In this document: positions 15,506 through 23,536 of the stretch, piece by piece
How positions within the stretch are numbered: the stretch's first letter is position 1
How the letters are laid out: each line of letters starts with the position of its first letter
From: CAZNFR01 sp964572225
GTDB lineage: Bacteria > Bacteroidota > Bacteroidia > Bacteroidales > GCA-2748055
Length of the DNA: 23,886 bases
Direction of reading: 5' to 3'
NCBI GenBank assembly: GCA_964572225.1
Contig: CAZNFR010000057.1
Coordinates: forward strand, 1-23,886
Translations under genes and position numbers: made by a program
Notes under the pieces: model-generated
Seen by the model: only the letters and a program-made list of their open reading frames with translations
The model's database searches: none
What the model was told of the DNA's origin: nothing

Positions 15506-15968
15506 AAGAGTTGGGGAATTGTTTAGAGGTTTAGAGGTTTAGAGGTTTAGAGGTTTAGAGGTTTAGAGGTTTAGACCTTGGATTCCCAAATCTTATCCAC
15601 AACCCCCATGGATATTTTGTTGAAAAAAGCAAGGGACTTTCCCATTCCTCCCCCCAATTCTTTCGTAAATTGAATGAGCAATTCAGGAGTAGTTTTTTGC
15701 CCAATTCAGCGATCATTTCCGGATAAAGATTGTTAATAATAAAGACAAGAATGTCTTAATTAAAATCGTTATTTTTCAGGTTGTTAATTATAGCTGATTG
15801 GTAATCAGTCATTTGTTTTTCATCGTTGAAAAGTAAACTGGATTGTTAATAAAACTGGCTTGGATTTTTTTCGTAACCAGGGGTTGAATGGTAAATTGCA
15901 CTACCCTTTTTGCCCCGCAAAAAAATCTTGGAAGATTATCGTAAAAAACATTAAATTATACAACGGAT
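15506..15968. other. Gene-free region between waaA and nrdJ
   Basis: 463 bases without a credible gene. After the octamer array it contains GATTGTTAATAA twice (15728-15739 and 15841-15852) and a related copy, GTTGTTAATTA, near 15780. It also holds three small perfect inverted repeats: AAGACA-AGAA-TGTCTT (15742-15757), CTGATT-GGT-AATCAG (15794-15808) and AATCTT-GG-AAGATT (15924-15937). The last is 31 bases before the nrdJ ATG and is a candidate operator. I see no cobalamin riboswitch-like structure, no NrdR box and no clear TAnnTTTG. Confidence 0.6.
15521..15576. repeat. GTTTAGAG octamer tandem repeat after waaA
   Basis: Seven consecutive octamers GTTTAGAG (last one GTTTAGAC), almost perfect. 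They are preceded by TAGAAGAGTTGGGGAATT, which begins at the waaA stop, and followed by ATTCCCAAATC. The same ingredients (TTTAGRGG, TTGGGGA, CCCAAAT) make up the array beside pgk. Confidence 0.92.
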
Positions 15969-18599
15969 ATGGATGAAATGGCTTCAACGAAGAAATCAGG
16001 ACTGTTATTTGACGAGACAAAAGAAAGCAAAGAAAAAGCAGAAAAAATAATTAATGATGGAGTGAAGATATTTACTTTTGAAGAGGCCTTTCAGGAGTCG
16101 CTTAAATATTTCAAAGGCGACCAGCTTGCGGCAAGGGTTTGGGTGAATAAATATGCGCTCAAGGACTCCTTCGGAAATCTTTTTGAGAATTCTCCCGACA
16201 TGATGCACCGGAGAATTGCATCGGAGATTGAGAGGGTTGAAAAGAAATATCCCAATCCCATGAACAAGGAAGAGGTATATGATCTTCTCAAGGATTTCAG
16301 GTATATTGTTCCTCAGGGGTCACCGATGACCGGGATTGGGAACAACTTCCAGATTGCTTCGCTTTCCAACTGTTTTGTAATTGGCAATGATGGTCCGTCC
16401 GATTCTTACGGGGCCATCATGAAGATTGACCAGGAGCAGGTCCAGCTGATGAAAAGAAGAGGTGGGGTTGGTCACGATCTTTCCCATATCCGTCCTACCG
16501 GGAGTCCGGTATTAAACTCTGCTCTTACTTCCACCGGGGTGGTTCCCTTCATGGAAAGGTATTCAAACTCAACCCGTGAGGTAGCTCAGGATGGCAGGAG
16601 GGGAGCGCTTATGCTCAGTATTTCCATCAAGCATCCGGATGCTGAAAGGTTTATTGATGCCAAGCTTACGGCCGGAAAGGTAACCGGTGCCAACGTATCG
16701 GTCAGGATCGATAATGAGTTTATGGAGGCTGTGGTAAATAAAGAGAAATACGTTCAGCAGTATCCCATTGGTTCTGACAATCCCTTGTTTGTAAAAGAAA
16801 TTGATGCGGTTAAGCTCTGGGAAAAAATCGTACATAATGCATGGAAATCGGCCGAGCCCGGCATTTTGTTCTGGGATACCATCACCACCGAATCGGTTGC
16901 AGATTGTTATGCGGATCAGGGTTATAAAACCGTTTCAACCAATCCCTGCGGGGAGATCCCGCTTTGTCCTTACGACAGTTGCCGGCTGCTAGCCATCAAC
17001 TTATACGGTTATGTAGAGAATACTTTCACGGAGGATGCGGTTTTCAATTTTGATCTTTTCAGACAGCACGTAAGGAAGGCTCAGAGAATTATGGATGATA
17101 TCATTGATTTGGAGATTGAAAAAATCGATGCCATTTTGGAGAAGATCGATAAGGATCCCGAAAGCGAAGAGATCAAGGGGGTAGAAAGAAGGCTCTGGGA
17201 AAAGATCAAGATAAAGGCTGAGGAAGGAAGACGCACGGGTGTGGGGATCACTGCTGAAGGGGATATGCTGGCAGCCCTCGGATTAAGGTACGGAAGCGAA
17301 AATGCCATTGATTTTTCCATCGAGATCCATAAAACTATTGCCCTTGAGGCTTATCGTTCTTCCACTGAGATGGCAAAGGAAAGAGGCTCATTTAAGATCT
17401 ACGATGCCAAAAGAGAAAAAGAGAATCCTTTCATTCAAAGACTTGGTAAGGAAGATCCGGGGCTGATTGAAGAGATGGAGAAACATGGTCGCAGGAACAT
17501 CTCCCTTCTCACCATTGCACCTACCGGCACCACAAGTCTGATGACACAGACTACTTCCGGTATTGAACCGGTATTCCTTCCGGTTTACAAAAGAAGAAGA
17601 AAAGTGAATCCCAACGATAAGGACGCAACCATCAGCTTTGTGGATGAAGTTGGTGATTCCTGGGAAGAGTATAATGTATTTCATCATAAGTTTAGTACCT
17701 GGCTTGATGTGAACGGGTATAATTCTGAAGAGGTAATGACTTATACCGATGATAAGATCAATGAACTGGTAAAGGAATCCCCTTATTATAAAGCTACCTC
17801 CAATGATGTTGACTGGGTTTCGAAAGTTAAAATGCAGGGTGAGGTTCAGAAATGGGTTGATCATTCCATTAGCGTAACCATTAATCTTCCTTCCGATGTA
17901 AAGGAGGATCTGGTTGGTGATCTCTATGTGAATGCCTGGAAAAGTGGTTGTAAAGGGGTTACCGTATATCGTGACGGATCCAGATCGGGAGTTCTAATCA
18001 GTAACGATGATAAGAAGAAAAAGAAGAATGTGCCCGATATTCCTGAATTCAGGGAAAAACCCAAGCGTCCTAAAGTGCTGGATGCCGAGATTCTCAGGTT
18101 TATGCATAACAATGAGAAGTGGATTGCCTTTATCGGATTAAAGGATGACAAACCTTATGAGATTTTTACCGGTCGGCAGGATGATGAAATGTTCCCCATT
18201 CCCAAATCCATCAGTAAAGGAAAGATAATAAAAAATAAGGATGAGGCCGGTACCCGTTACGATTTCCAGTATGTGGATAAGTATGGTTACAACAATACCC
18301 TGGGCGGATTATCCCACCAGTTTAATCAGGAATACTGGAACTATGCCAAGCTTATTTCCGGGGTTCTCCGGTATGGCATGCCCATCGAAGATGTGTTGGA
18401 TCTGGTGAATTCATTAAGACTCGACAGCGATACCATTAACACATGGACTGCAGGGGTATCCAGATCGCTCAAAAGATATGTTCCTAACGGAACGAAAGTG
18501 GCTGGTAAGGAAAAATGCCAGGAATGTGGATCCATCGACCTGGTTTATGAGGAAGGTTGCCTGAAGTGCACCAACTGCGGCAGCTCTAAATGCGGATAA
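15969..18599 (+). CDS. nrdJ: Adenosylcobalamin-dependent ribonucleotide reductase (class II)
   Basis: Reduces ribonucleotides to deoxyribonucleotides with adenosylcobalamin as radical source, independent of oxygen. The 876-residue protein has C135 (LSNCFV), RRGGVGHDLSHIRP at 163-176, and the catalytic NPCGE at 325-329 giving N325, thiyl C327 and E329; C338 is the likely redox partner of C135. LTIAPTGTTSLM (about 515-526) is the phosphate-binding loop. A TSCPD-like domain lies toward the C-terminus, followed by a zinc-ribbon-like tail of CxxC pairs that probably re-reduces the active site. ATG at 15969 or 15978 could be the start. It stands alone and ends at a bidirectional terminator. Reliance on B12 implies uptake or synthesis elsewhere. 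Confidence 0.96.
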   Translation: MDEMASTKKSGLLFDETKESKEKAEKIINDGVKIFTFEEAFQESLKYFKGDQLAARVWVNKYALKDSFGNLFENSPDMMHRRIASEIERVEKKYPNPMNKEEVYDLLKDFRYIVPQGSPMTGIGNNFQIASLSNCFVIGNDGPSDSYGAIMKIDQEQVQLMKRRGGVGHDLSHIRPTGSPVLNSALTSTGVVPFMERYSNSTREVAQDGRRGALMLSISIKHPDAERFIDAKLTAGKVTGANVSVRIDNEFMEAVVNKEKYVQQYPIGSDNPLFVKEIDAVKLWEKIVHNAWKSAEPGILFWDTITTESVADCYADQGYKTVSTNPCGEIPLCPYDSCRLLAINLYGYVENTFTEDAVFNFDLFRQHVRKAQRIMDDIIDLEIEKIDAILEKIDKDPESEEIKGVERRLWEKIKIKAEEGRRTGVGITAEGDMLAALGLRYGSENAIDFSIEIHKTIALEAYRSSTEMAKERGSFKIYDAKREKENPFIQRLGKEDPGLIEEMEKHGRRNISLLTIAPTGTTSLMTQTTSGIEPVFLPVYKRRRKVNPNDKDATISFVDEVGDSWEEYNVFHHKFSTWLDVNGYNSEEVMTYTDDKINELVKESPYYKATSNDVDWVSKVKMQGEVQKWVDHSISVTINLPSDVKEDLVGDLYVNAWKSGCKGVTVYRDGSRSGVLISNDDKKKKKNVPDIPEFREKPKRPKVLDAEILRFMHNNEKWIAFIGLKDDKPYEIFTGRQDDEMFPIPKSISKGKIIKNKDEAGTRYDFQYVDKYGYNNTLGGLSHQFNQEYWNYAKLISGVLRYGMPIEDVLDLVNSLRLDSDTINTWTAGVSRSLKRYVPNGTKVAGKEKCQECGSIDLVYEEGCLKCTNCGSSKCG

Positions 18600-18636
18600 C
18601 TTTTTCTTTTTTTTGCAAATACACTCTTTTTCAGGG

Positions 18637-18669
18637 AAAACCGTGGGTACTGGGTAATCCGCGGTTTTT
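18637..18669. terminator. Bidirectional terminator between nrdJ and pabC
   Basis: AAAACCGTGG (18637-18646) pairs with CCGCGGTTTT (18659-18668) in a 10-bp stem with one G-U wobble and a 12-base loop. A run of T follows on the plus strand and the flanking A tract supplies a U tract on the minus strand. It fills the gap between two convergent genes; the pabC stop is at 18670. Confidence 0.8.
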
Positions 18670-19263
18670 CTATTCTATACAGTCTGTTGAAAGGGTTATA
18701 TCTCCCGGATCAAGCATGGCATTGATGAGTCCGAAATAGCTGTATTCTTTGATTTGTGCAATCTTTATGGGCATTTCCTTAATAACCTTCATATCCAGAA
18801 GGAGCTGACGTTTGGTACCGTTCAGCAGAGGAGTATCGGGGGTAAATGTCTGATCACCTAAGAAAAAGATCAGATTCGCATAACTGGCATCAGTCACAAA
18901 TCCATTCCTGGTGAGGATAATCTCATCGCAGTCCCCGGCCTGTTCAAGCAGAGCAGTGAATGCCTCACGATCGGCATATTTAAAGGAATAATCGATCTGG
19001 GAAGCATCGACAAGTTTAACTTTCCGGATCTGTTTTGGCTCGTATCCCGACAGGGTAACCTCCTGAATCTTATCGTCATACACAATCCTGAGTTTATAAA
19101 GTATTTCCGGATCGGGATCCATATCTTTAAGCAGGGATTCCAGGGATATGTCTTCTGTCTGACCGAAAAATATTCTTCTTGTCTCCCGGAATCTTTGGAC
19201 ATGGTATTCCAGATTCTGGCATTCTCCGTTAATTACTTTTATGGTTTCAAGGAATCGGCACAT
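18670..19263 (-). CDS. pabC: Aminotransferase class IV, 4-amino-4-deoxychorismate lyase type
   Basis: PLP-dependent lyase family that converts 4-amino-4-deoxychorismate to p-aminobenzoate and pyruvate for folate synthesis. The protein has 197 residues, shorter than the usual 250-270 but seen in Bacteroidota. The PLP lysine is probably K95 in YSFKYADR. Cofactor-binding segments are DEIILTRNGFVTDASYANLIF (112-132) and the LLNGTKRQLLL region (146-156). Its 5' end overlaps the 3' end of pabB by 17 bases on the same strand, so the two are translationally coupled. The overlap supports ADC lyase over a branched-chain or D-amino acid aminotransferase, which sequence alone could not exclude. Confidence 0.82.
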   Translation of the reverse strand: MCRFLETIKVINGECQNLEYHVQRFRETRRIFFGQTEDISLESLLKDMDPDPEILYKLRIVYDDKIQEVTLSGYEPKQIRKVKLVDASQIDYSFKYADREAFTALLEQAGDCDEIILTRNGFVTDASYANLIFFLGDQTFTPDTPLLNGTKRQLLLDMKVIKEMPIKIAQIKEYSYFGLINAMLDPGDITLSTDCIE

Positions 19264-20230
19264 ATATTTTTTGTATCATTTCGTTGTATTCATCATGGGC
19301 CTTGCTCTGGAAGGTGATTCCCCCGCCACTTTTAAAGAAAAGCTTTTCGTTGTCGTTTTCCACGAAGCGGATCATGACACCGGTATCCGTTTTTTTCCCA
19401 TCGCTAATCCCCATGATTCCGGTAAACCATCCCCGGTCAAATCCTTCCACATCTTTTATGATTTCCACGGTTTTATCCTTGGGTGCACCGGTTACGGATC
19501 CTGCGGGGAGGATTTTTTCCAGCAGGCTTCCGGGGTGGTTTCTGAATTCGGGAAGCAGTATTCCGCTAATTTCACTGCTTACCTGGAGAAGGGTTTTTCC
19601 GTGGGTACGGATCTCGTCGATGTACCTGTACCTTTTTACTTCAACCTTTTCGCAAACCCTTCCCAGGTCGTTCCTCAGCAGATCGGTGATGGTGGCATGT
19701 TCGGCAGTTTCTTTGGAATCGGAGAGGAGGGACTCACGGCTTTCCTCACCCTCTTTGATCCGGGTCCCTTTCATGGGAAAGGTAGAGATCCTGTCGCCTT
19801 CAATGCGGATAAAACTTTCCGGTGAAAAAACTGTGAACAGATCTTTGATCCATAGTTTATAGGGGGCTGAAGCAGCGAGAAAAAGGGATTTGAGGTTGAT
19901 ATCCTCATTAAGGGGTGTTTTACAGGTCAGATTCAGCAGGTAGGTATTTCCTTTATGGATCTCTTTCTGAATGCGGTTAAATTTGGAAAGGTAGACCTGG
20001 AAGTTTTCGGGTCGGGCATTCAGATCGGGGGGGTGGTTTTTTGCAGAGTTCGGGGGTGAATTAGTAATACCATTGAAGTCGAAAAGGATCTCCGAGGGAT
20101 TGGCATCGTGCAGGGTTTGAATGATCCCAAGCCTGGCATCAAAGTTCACGACAAAAAGGAAGGGTATTCCGCTTTGAAAATGTTGGTCAATCGAAGAGAA
20201 TACCTGTTGCTTCTGTTGTAGGATCTTCAT
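19247..20230 (-). CDS. pabB: Aminodeoxychorismate synthase component I
   Basis: Chorismate-binding enzyme that, with ammonia from a PabA/TrpG amidotransferase, forms 4-amino-4-deoxychorismate for folate. It has 327 residues, a short form lacking most of the N-terminal domain of the roughly 450-residue E. coli enzyme. The PabB-specific PMKGT motif at 152-156 supplies K154, which distinguishes it from TrpE (PIAGT). Other family blocks are EHATITDLLRNDLGR (177-191), PAGSVTGAPK (242-251) and GWFTGIMG (267-274). It overlaps pabC by 17 bases. No pabA lies here, so glutaminase activity must come from elsewhere. A TAATTTTG -7 element directly precedes the start. Confidence 0.93.
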   Translation of the reverse strand: MKILQQKQQVFSSIDQHFQSGIPFLFVVNFDARLGIIQTLHDANPSEILFDFNGITNSPPNSAKNHPPDLNARPENFQVYLSKFNRIQKEIHKGNTYLLNLTCKTPLNEDINLKSLFLAASAPYKLWIKDLFTVFSPESFIRIEGDRISTFPMKGTRIKEGEESRESLLSDSKETAEHATITDLLRNDLGRVCEKVEVKRYRYIDEIRTHGKTLLQVSSEISGILLPEFRNHPGSLLEKILPAGSVTGAPKDKTVEIIKDVEGFDRGWFTGIMGISDGKKTDTGVMIRFVENDNEKLFFKSGGGITFQSKAHDEYNEMIQKIYVPIP

Positions 20231-20234
20231 CCTG

Positions 20235-20242
20235 CAAAATTA
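20235..20242 (-). promoter_or_regulatory. Candidate pabB -7 element
   Basis: TAATTTTG on the minus strand matches TAnnTTTG exactly, only 4 bases before the pabB start codon, so transcription would begin close to the ATG (almost leaderless). No obvious -33 element, and read-through from the upstream gene is also possible. Confidence 0.35.
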
Positions 20243-20264
20243 CAAAAAAGACGACAGGCCCGGC

Positions 20265-21146
20265 TTATTCTTCCTCTTTCAGCATGATGGGTTCCACTCG
20301 ATACCCTTTTTCCCTGAGTAGCTTAATCAGACCATGACTCCCGGCCAGGTGAGCTGCACCCACGGCAATAAAGCTTGAGTTTTCCTGCATCAGGGTATCC
20401 AGAACTTCTGCCCAGCGTGTATTTCTATCGATAAGAAGGGCAAATTCGAACTCTTCATATTCAGAGTCTTCTTCTTTGAACATCTCGGGCATACTGTAGA
20501 TATCCTGATCACGATACAGGTCCAGTATCTCCAGGAGGGAAGATTTCATATCCACCTCTTCATCGAAAAACATATCTATCTGCCGTTCCATCGGGATGGA
20601 ATCGAAAATGCCGATTTGAAACTCAAAGCTTTCAAGGGGAGTCACGGGAATTTCATGCTTTTTTGCCAGTTTGGAGTAGTACAGATCGTAGCCTTCAATT
20701 TTGGTTCCGATGATATTTGGGATGAGGGCAGAATAGAATGCGAAGGGCTTCAATTTCAAATAATTATTGAACATCATTTCTTTTACACCCAGACTGTCAA
20801 CTGCATAGGCTTTGATTCTCTGAAACTCCTCCTCATCCATATAGGAACTCAGGTTTTCCCCATCGGGTAACATTATTTGGCGAGCCCATTCTAACTGGGT
20901 TTTCAGGGGCACATCGATTTCCATTTCCAACACCAGCTGATCGGATTCTTCCAGCTTTTGATCGGCGATATCAAAGCTTACGAATTCATCTTTGGGCATC
21001 ACGTGGATGGTACCAAAGAGATAGGAACTTTTCATCAGACCGTTCCCCGAAATTTCCCAGAATACGGTTTTGGGTCCATCGGTCTGGGAATAAATGAGAA
21101 AGGTGATGTTGATAAACACCAGAAGGGAAAAAAGTTTCTTTGTCAT
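20265..21146 (-). CDS. TraB/GumN family protein, probably secreted
   Basis: A member of the TraB/GumN (Tiki-like) superfamily, proposed metal-dependent proteases or hydrolases; biological role in bacteria is unclear. Two family GxxH motifs are present, GTIH near the N-terminus (LFGTIHVMP) and GAAH near the C-terminus (VGAAHLAGSHG), together with conserved acidic residues. A signal peptide with no lipobox suggests a periplasmic or secreted protein. The start chosen is ATG at 21146 (293 residues), preceded by GGAGG at a 9-base distance. An upstream ATG at 21164 would add MRRIVK before the signal peptide and has no such site. It is upstream of pabB by 34 bases on the same strand but with no functional link apparent. 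Confidence 0.83.
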   Translation of the reverse strand: MTKKLFSLLVFINITFLIYSQTDGPKTVFWEISGNGLMKSSYLFGTIHVMPKDEFVSFDIADQKLEESDQLVLEMEIDVPLKTQLEWARQIMLPDGENLSSYMDEEEFQRIKAYAVDSLGVKEMMFNNYLKLKPFAFYSALIPNIIGTKIEGYDLYYSKLAKKHEIPVTPLESFEFQIGIFDSIPMERQIDMFFDEEVDMKSSLLEILDLYRDQDIYSMPEMFKEEDSEYEEFEFALLIDRNTRWAEVLDTLMQENSSFIAVGAAHLAGSHGLIKLLREKGYRVEPIMLKEEE

Positions 21147-21230
21147 TTTTACAATCCTCCGCATTATTTGAACTTAAAGATAAACCTTTCAGAACAAAAG
21201 TGTAATTTGGGGGTTAGATAAAATAAAAAA

Positions 21231-22160
21231 TTGTCTGAAAAAGAAGTTTATCTTGAAGTAAAAGGATTATCCAAGGACTATTCTGGTTTCCGGGCTGTGG
21301 ATGATTTTTCCATGCATGTTTATCAGGGGGATATTTACGGTTTTCTTGGGCCCAACGGTGCGGGAAAGTCTACGACCATTCGGATGATCCTGTCGCTGAT
21401 TACCCCTTCCTCGGGGAAAATATGTCTATTCGGAGAGGATCTATCGATGAATCGTTACGATACCCTGCGTCGGATTGGGGCCTTGATTGAGAAACCTGAT
21501 TTTTACCGTTATCTCACTGCCCGTAAGAACCTGGAGATTCTGGGCAGACTTTCCGGTGTTAAGGACACCAGGCGTAAGATCGATGAGGTTCTGAACCTGG
21601 TCGACCTCCTCCCAAGGGCGGAAAGTAAAGTCAGGACCTATTCACAAGGGATGAGGCAGAGACTGGGGATTGCCCAGAGTATTCTGCATGAACCTGATCT
21701 GGTCATCCTGGATGAGCCGGGAAACGGACTGGATCCCCAGGGACAAAAAGAGATGCGCGAGCTGATCCTGAGGCTGAACAGAGACAGGGGAATCACTTTC
21801 ATCATTTCCAGTCATATTCTCGCCGAAGTGGAGCAAATTGCCAACCGCATGGTAATTATCAACAGGGGCAGGAAAGTGATTGAAGGGGAAGTGCAGGAGT
21901 TGTTGAACGGGGAAGGGTTGAGGGTCTTGTTCAGGACCGGCAATCAATTGAAAACAAGGGAATTTCTCGAAAAAAGCGACTGGAAGGATAGTGTGGTTGG
22001 TGAAAAGGACGGAGGGATACTGCTTTCTGTTCCGCGGACGGATATTCCGGTGTTGACCCGCTTACTTGGGGAGGCAGGGATAGATGTGTACGGGATTATC
22101 CCGGCAAGGAGCCTGGAGGATTATTTTATTCAAAAGACGAGTGATGAATACACTGGTTAA
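21231..22160 (+). CDS. ABC transporter ATP-binding protein, BcrA/CcmA type
   Basis: Nucleotide-binding subunit of an ABC-2 type exporter, 309 residues. The Walker A GPNGAGKST is at 40-48, the signature YSQGMRQRL at 137-145, Walker B LVILDEP at 157-163, the D-loop near GNGLDP, and the switch histidine in IISSH at 195. At the Q-loop position it has LIEKPDFY, the pattern typical of the BcrA-like subfamily. The usual LDEPTNGLDP reads LDEPGNGLDP, one unusual residue. The start is TTG at 21231, giving MSEKEVYLEVKGL; the next ATG lies in the domain core. It overlaps the permease gene by 17 bases. Substrate is unknown; it is not the GldA-type component judging from the missing GldF/GldG partners. Confidence 0.87.
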   Translation: MSEKEVYLEVKGLSKDYSGFRAVDDFSMHVYQGDIYGFLGPNGAGKSTTIRMILSLITPSSGKICLFGEDLSMNRYDTLRRIGALIEKPDFYRYLTARKNLEILGRLSGVKDTRRKIDEVLNLVDLLPRAESKVRTYSQGMRQRLGIAQSILHEPDLVILDEPGNGLDPQGQKEMRELILRLNRDRGITFIISSHILAEVEQIANRMVIINRGRKVIEGEVQELLNGEGLRVLFRTGNQLKTREFLEKSDWKDSVVGEKDGGILLSVPRTDIPVLTRLLGEAGIDVYGIIPARSLEDYFIQKTSDEYTG

Positions 22161-22980
22161 GACCGAACTATATAAAATATTTACGAAGCCCCGTACTTAC
22201 ATTGCCTTTGGGGCGGTATTTGTGATTATTCTGGGCATTCAACTGGGTTTTTATTTTGAAGGGGAGGAAGTATTGTCTTACGTTATCCAGAACCTCAAAG
22301 ATAGTTTCATCTTTGAAGGAAAGCTGATTAACACCTGGACGGTTTCCTACATTGTGCTGAACAGTCTGTGGATTCACATTCCCATTCTGATTGCCCTCGT
22401 AACCGGCGATCTTATTGCCGGAGAGGCCAACAGCGGTACATTCCGATTGATCCTTACCCGTCCCGTAAGTCGCACCAAGCTTTTGATTGCCAAGTTTTTT
22501 GCCGGATTTACCTATACTTACATGGTGATCATCTTTATGATCGTGATGAGTCTGGGATTTGGATCCCTGTTGTTTGGAGGGGGAGACCTCCTGCTGTTGA
22601 AGGGCACATTGAATATTTTTCCTTCGGAGGATGCACTCTGGAGGTTTGCCCTGGCTTATGCCTATGGCATTTTAAGTATGACCGTGGTTGCGTCCCTATC
22701 CTTTATGTTATCGGCATTTGCTGAAAACTCCATAGGACCCATCATAGGAACGGTTGCGATCATTGTAGGAATCACCATCCTGTCTACCATAGGATTCACA
22801 CTTTTAAGACCCATACTACCGTTTCTTTTCACCACCTATCTTCCCTCCTGGCAGCTTTTCTTCGACTATGAGCTGGACATTGCGAAAATCACCCGGGCCG
22901 TAATCGTAGATCTGGCATATATTGTATTGTTTTTATCGGTAGCCTTTTATTATTTCAGAAAGAAGGATATACTGAGTTGA
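22144..22980 (+). CDS. ABC-2 type permease
   Basis: Membrane subunit that partners the preceding ATPase. The 278 residues show about six hydrophobic spans: around 20-37, 66-90, 113-140, 165-190, 195-220 and 245-272. The amphipathic N-terminus KTELYKIFTKPRTYIAFG and the GDLIAGEANSGTFRLILTRPVSR segment, with its RP motif, are typical of ABC-2 permeases that couple to a BcrA-like ATPase. The start is ATG at 22144, inside the ATPase gene's end; longer alternatives upstream lie in the ATPase reading region and lack family similarity. The protein ends FRKKDILS. A weak hairpin follows. Exported substrate cannot be told. Confidence 0.87.
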   Translation: MNTLVKTELYKIFTKPRTYIAFGAVFVIILGIQLGFYFEGEEVLSYVIQNLKDSFIFEGKLINTWTVSYIVLNSLWIHIPILIALVTGDLIAGEANSGTFRLILTRPVSRTKLLIAKFFAGFTYTYMVIIFMIVMSLGFGSLLFGGGDLLLLKGTLNIFPSEDALWRFALAYAYGILSMTVVASLSFMLSAFAENSIGPIIGTVAIIVGITILSTIGFTLLRPILPFLFTTYLPSWQLFFDYELDIAKITRAVIVDLAYIVLFLSVAFYYFRKKDILS

Positions 22981-22985
22981 TTATT

Positions 22986-23008
22986 GGATTTTCCAGATCT
23001 GAAAATCC
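22986..23008 (+). terminator. Weak hairpin after the ABC exporter genes
   Basis: GGATTTTC-CAGATCT-GAAAATCC is a perfect 8-bp stem with a 7-base loop, 5 bases after the permease stop. No T-tract follows, so termination would be inefficient or factor-dependent; it may simply mark the operon end. Confidence 0.4.
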
Positions 23009-23110
23009 CCTAATTAAAATAATGCAACTCAGTGAATAAAATACATGCAATAGTATTTCATTTTCTCCCGGATTATTCATTAATTTTAGTAAGGCAAAGG
23101 GAATCGTCTG

Positions 23111-23124
23111 AAAGACCCGTCTTT
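23111..23124. repeat. Inverted repeat upstream of the LuxR-type gene
   Basis: AAAGAC-CC-GTCTTT is a perfect 6-bp inverted repeat, 30 bases upstream of the LuxR-type ATG, overlapped on its left by GTCT-GAA-AGAC (23106-23116). Position and symmetry suggest an operator, possibly for the regulator itself. Confidence 0.45.
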
Positions 23125-23154
23125 TGATATATATTCCGAAATGTTGTCTTAATT

Positions 23155-23355
23155 ATGAAAAACCCGCTCACGAAAAGAGAAATTGAAATACTGATTTTAT
23201 TTTCCAAAGGCTATACGAATGGAATGGTTGCTGATAGTTTGAACCTCTCCATTCATACAATTGAAGCTCACAGGGCCAACATTTATAATAAATTAGGGGT
23301 AAAAAATGCTTGTACCATGATTTCAGAAACATTCAGAAAAGGGATATTGACATGA
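23155..23355 (+). CDS. Stand-alone LuxR/GerE-type HTH DNA-binding protein
   Basis: A 66-residue protein that is little more than a LuxR C-terminal helix-turn-helix domain. The family motif LTKREIEILILFSKG is at 5-19, followed by AHRANIYNKLGVKN at 38-51. There is no receiver, PAS or sensor domain before it. ATG at 23155 is the only sensible start: in-frame upstream sequence shows no extension, though the region before it is A+T-rich. Small GerE-only proteins occur in Bacteroidota; whether this is a remnant of a larger regulator or a functional small one cannot be decided. It is followed by a secreted-protein gene. The stop TGA is at 23353-23355. Confidence 0.85.
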   Translation: MKNPLTKREIEILILFSKGYTNGMVADSLNLSIHTIEAHRANIYNKLGVKNACTMISETFRKGILT

Positions 23356-23373
23356 AAAATCCCAATTTGCCTG

Positions 23374-23410
23374 AATCTCTTAGTTTTAATCATTCTAAAT
23401 AGAGATTTTA
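23374..23410 (+). terminator. Candidate terminator after LuxR-type gene
   Basis: AATCTCT (23374-23380) pairs with AGAGATT (23401-23407), with extra TAG/CTA pairing possible in the loop, and the right arm runs into TTTTA. It is 18 bases beyond the stop. The loop is long, so the call is moderate. Confidence 0.4.
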
Positions 23411-23454
23411 ATGCGCTGGTTAATAAGGTAATAACCTGAAACTATTATGCATAA

Positions 23455-23475
23455 CATGAAAATGGTACTTTCATG
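23455..23475. repeat. Inverted repeat upstream of the terminal secreted-protein gene
   Basis: CATGAAA-ATGGTAC-TTTCATG is a perfect 7-bp inverted repeat with a 7-base spacer, 61 bases upstream of the ATG at 23537. It could be a regulator site or a hairpin. Confidence 0.5.
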
Positions 23476-23501
23476 GGATGTTTTGGTATTTGCTATTGTG
23501 A

Positions 23502-23509
23502 TAATTTAG
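23502..23509 (+). promoter_or_regulatory. Candidate -7 element for the terminal gene
   Basis: TAATTTAG, the same octamer found before holB and ald, 27 bases upstream of the ATG. A TTTG (23482-23485) lies 16 bases upstream, shorter than usual spacing. Confidence 0.35.
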
Positions 23510-23536
23510 ATAATACAAAAACTAAAAAAAATTATC

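Noticed and set aside
15506..15968. A small RNA or tRNA gene in the waaA-nrdJ gap
   Set aside because: No cloverleaf or other recognisable RNA fold, and no promoter/terminator pair.
19241..19825. A 194-codon plus-strand open frame opposite pabB
   Set aside because: It is antisense to a gene with clear PabB motifs, has no recognisable domain and lacks its own promoter.
21231..22980. ABC exporter as the gliding GldA-GldF-GldG system
   Set aside because: Only one permease is present and no GldG-like gene; motifs suit a general BcrA-type exporter.
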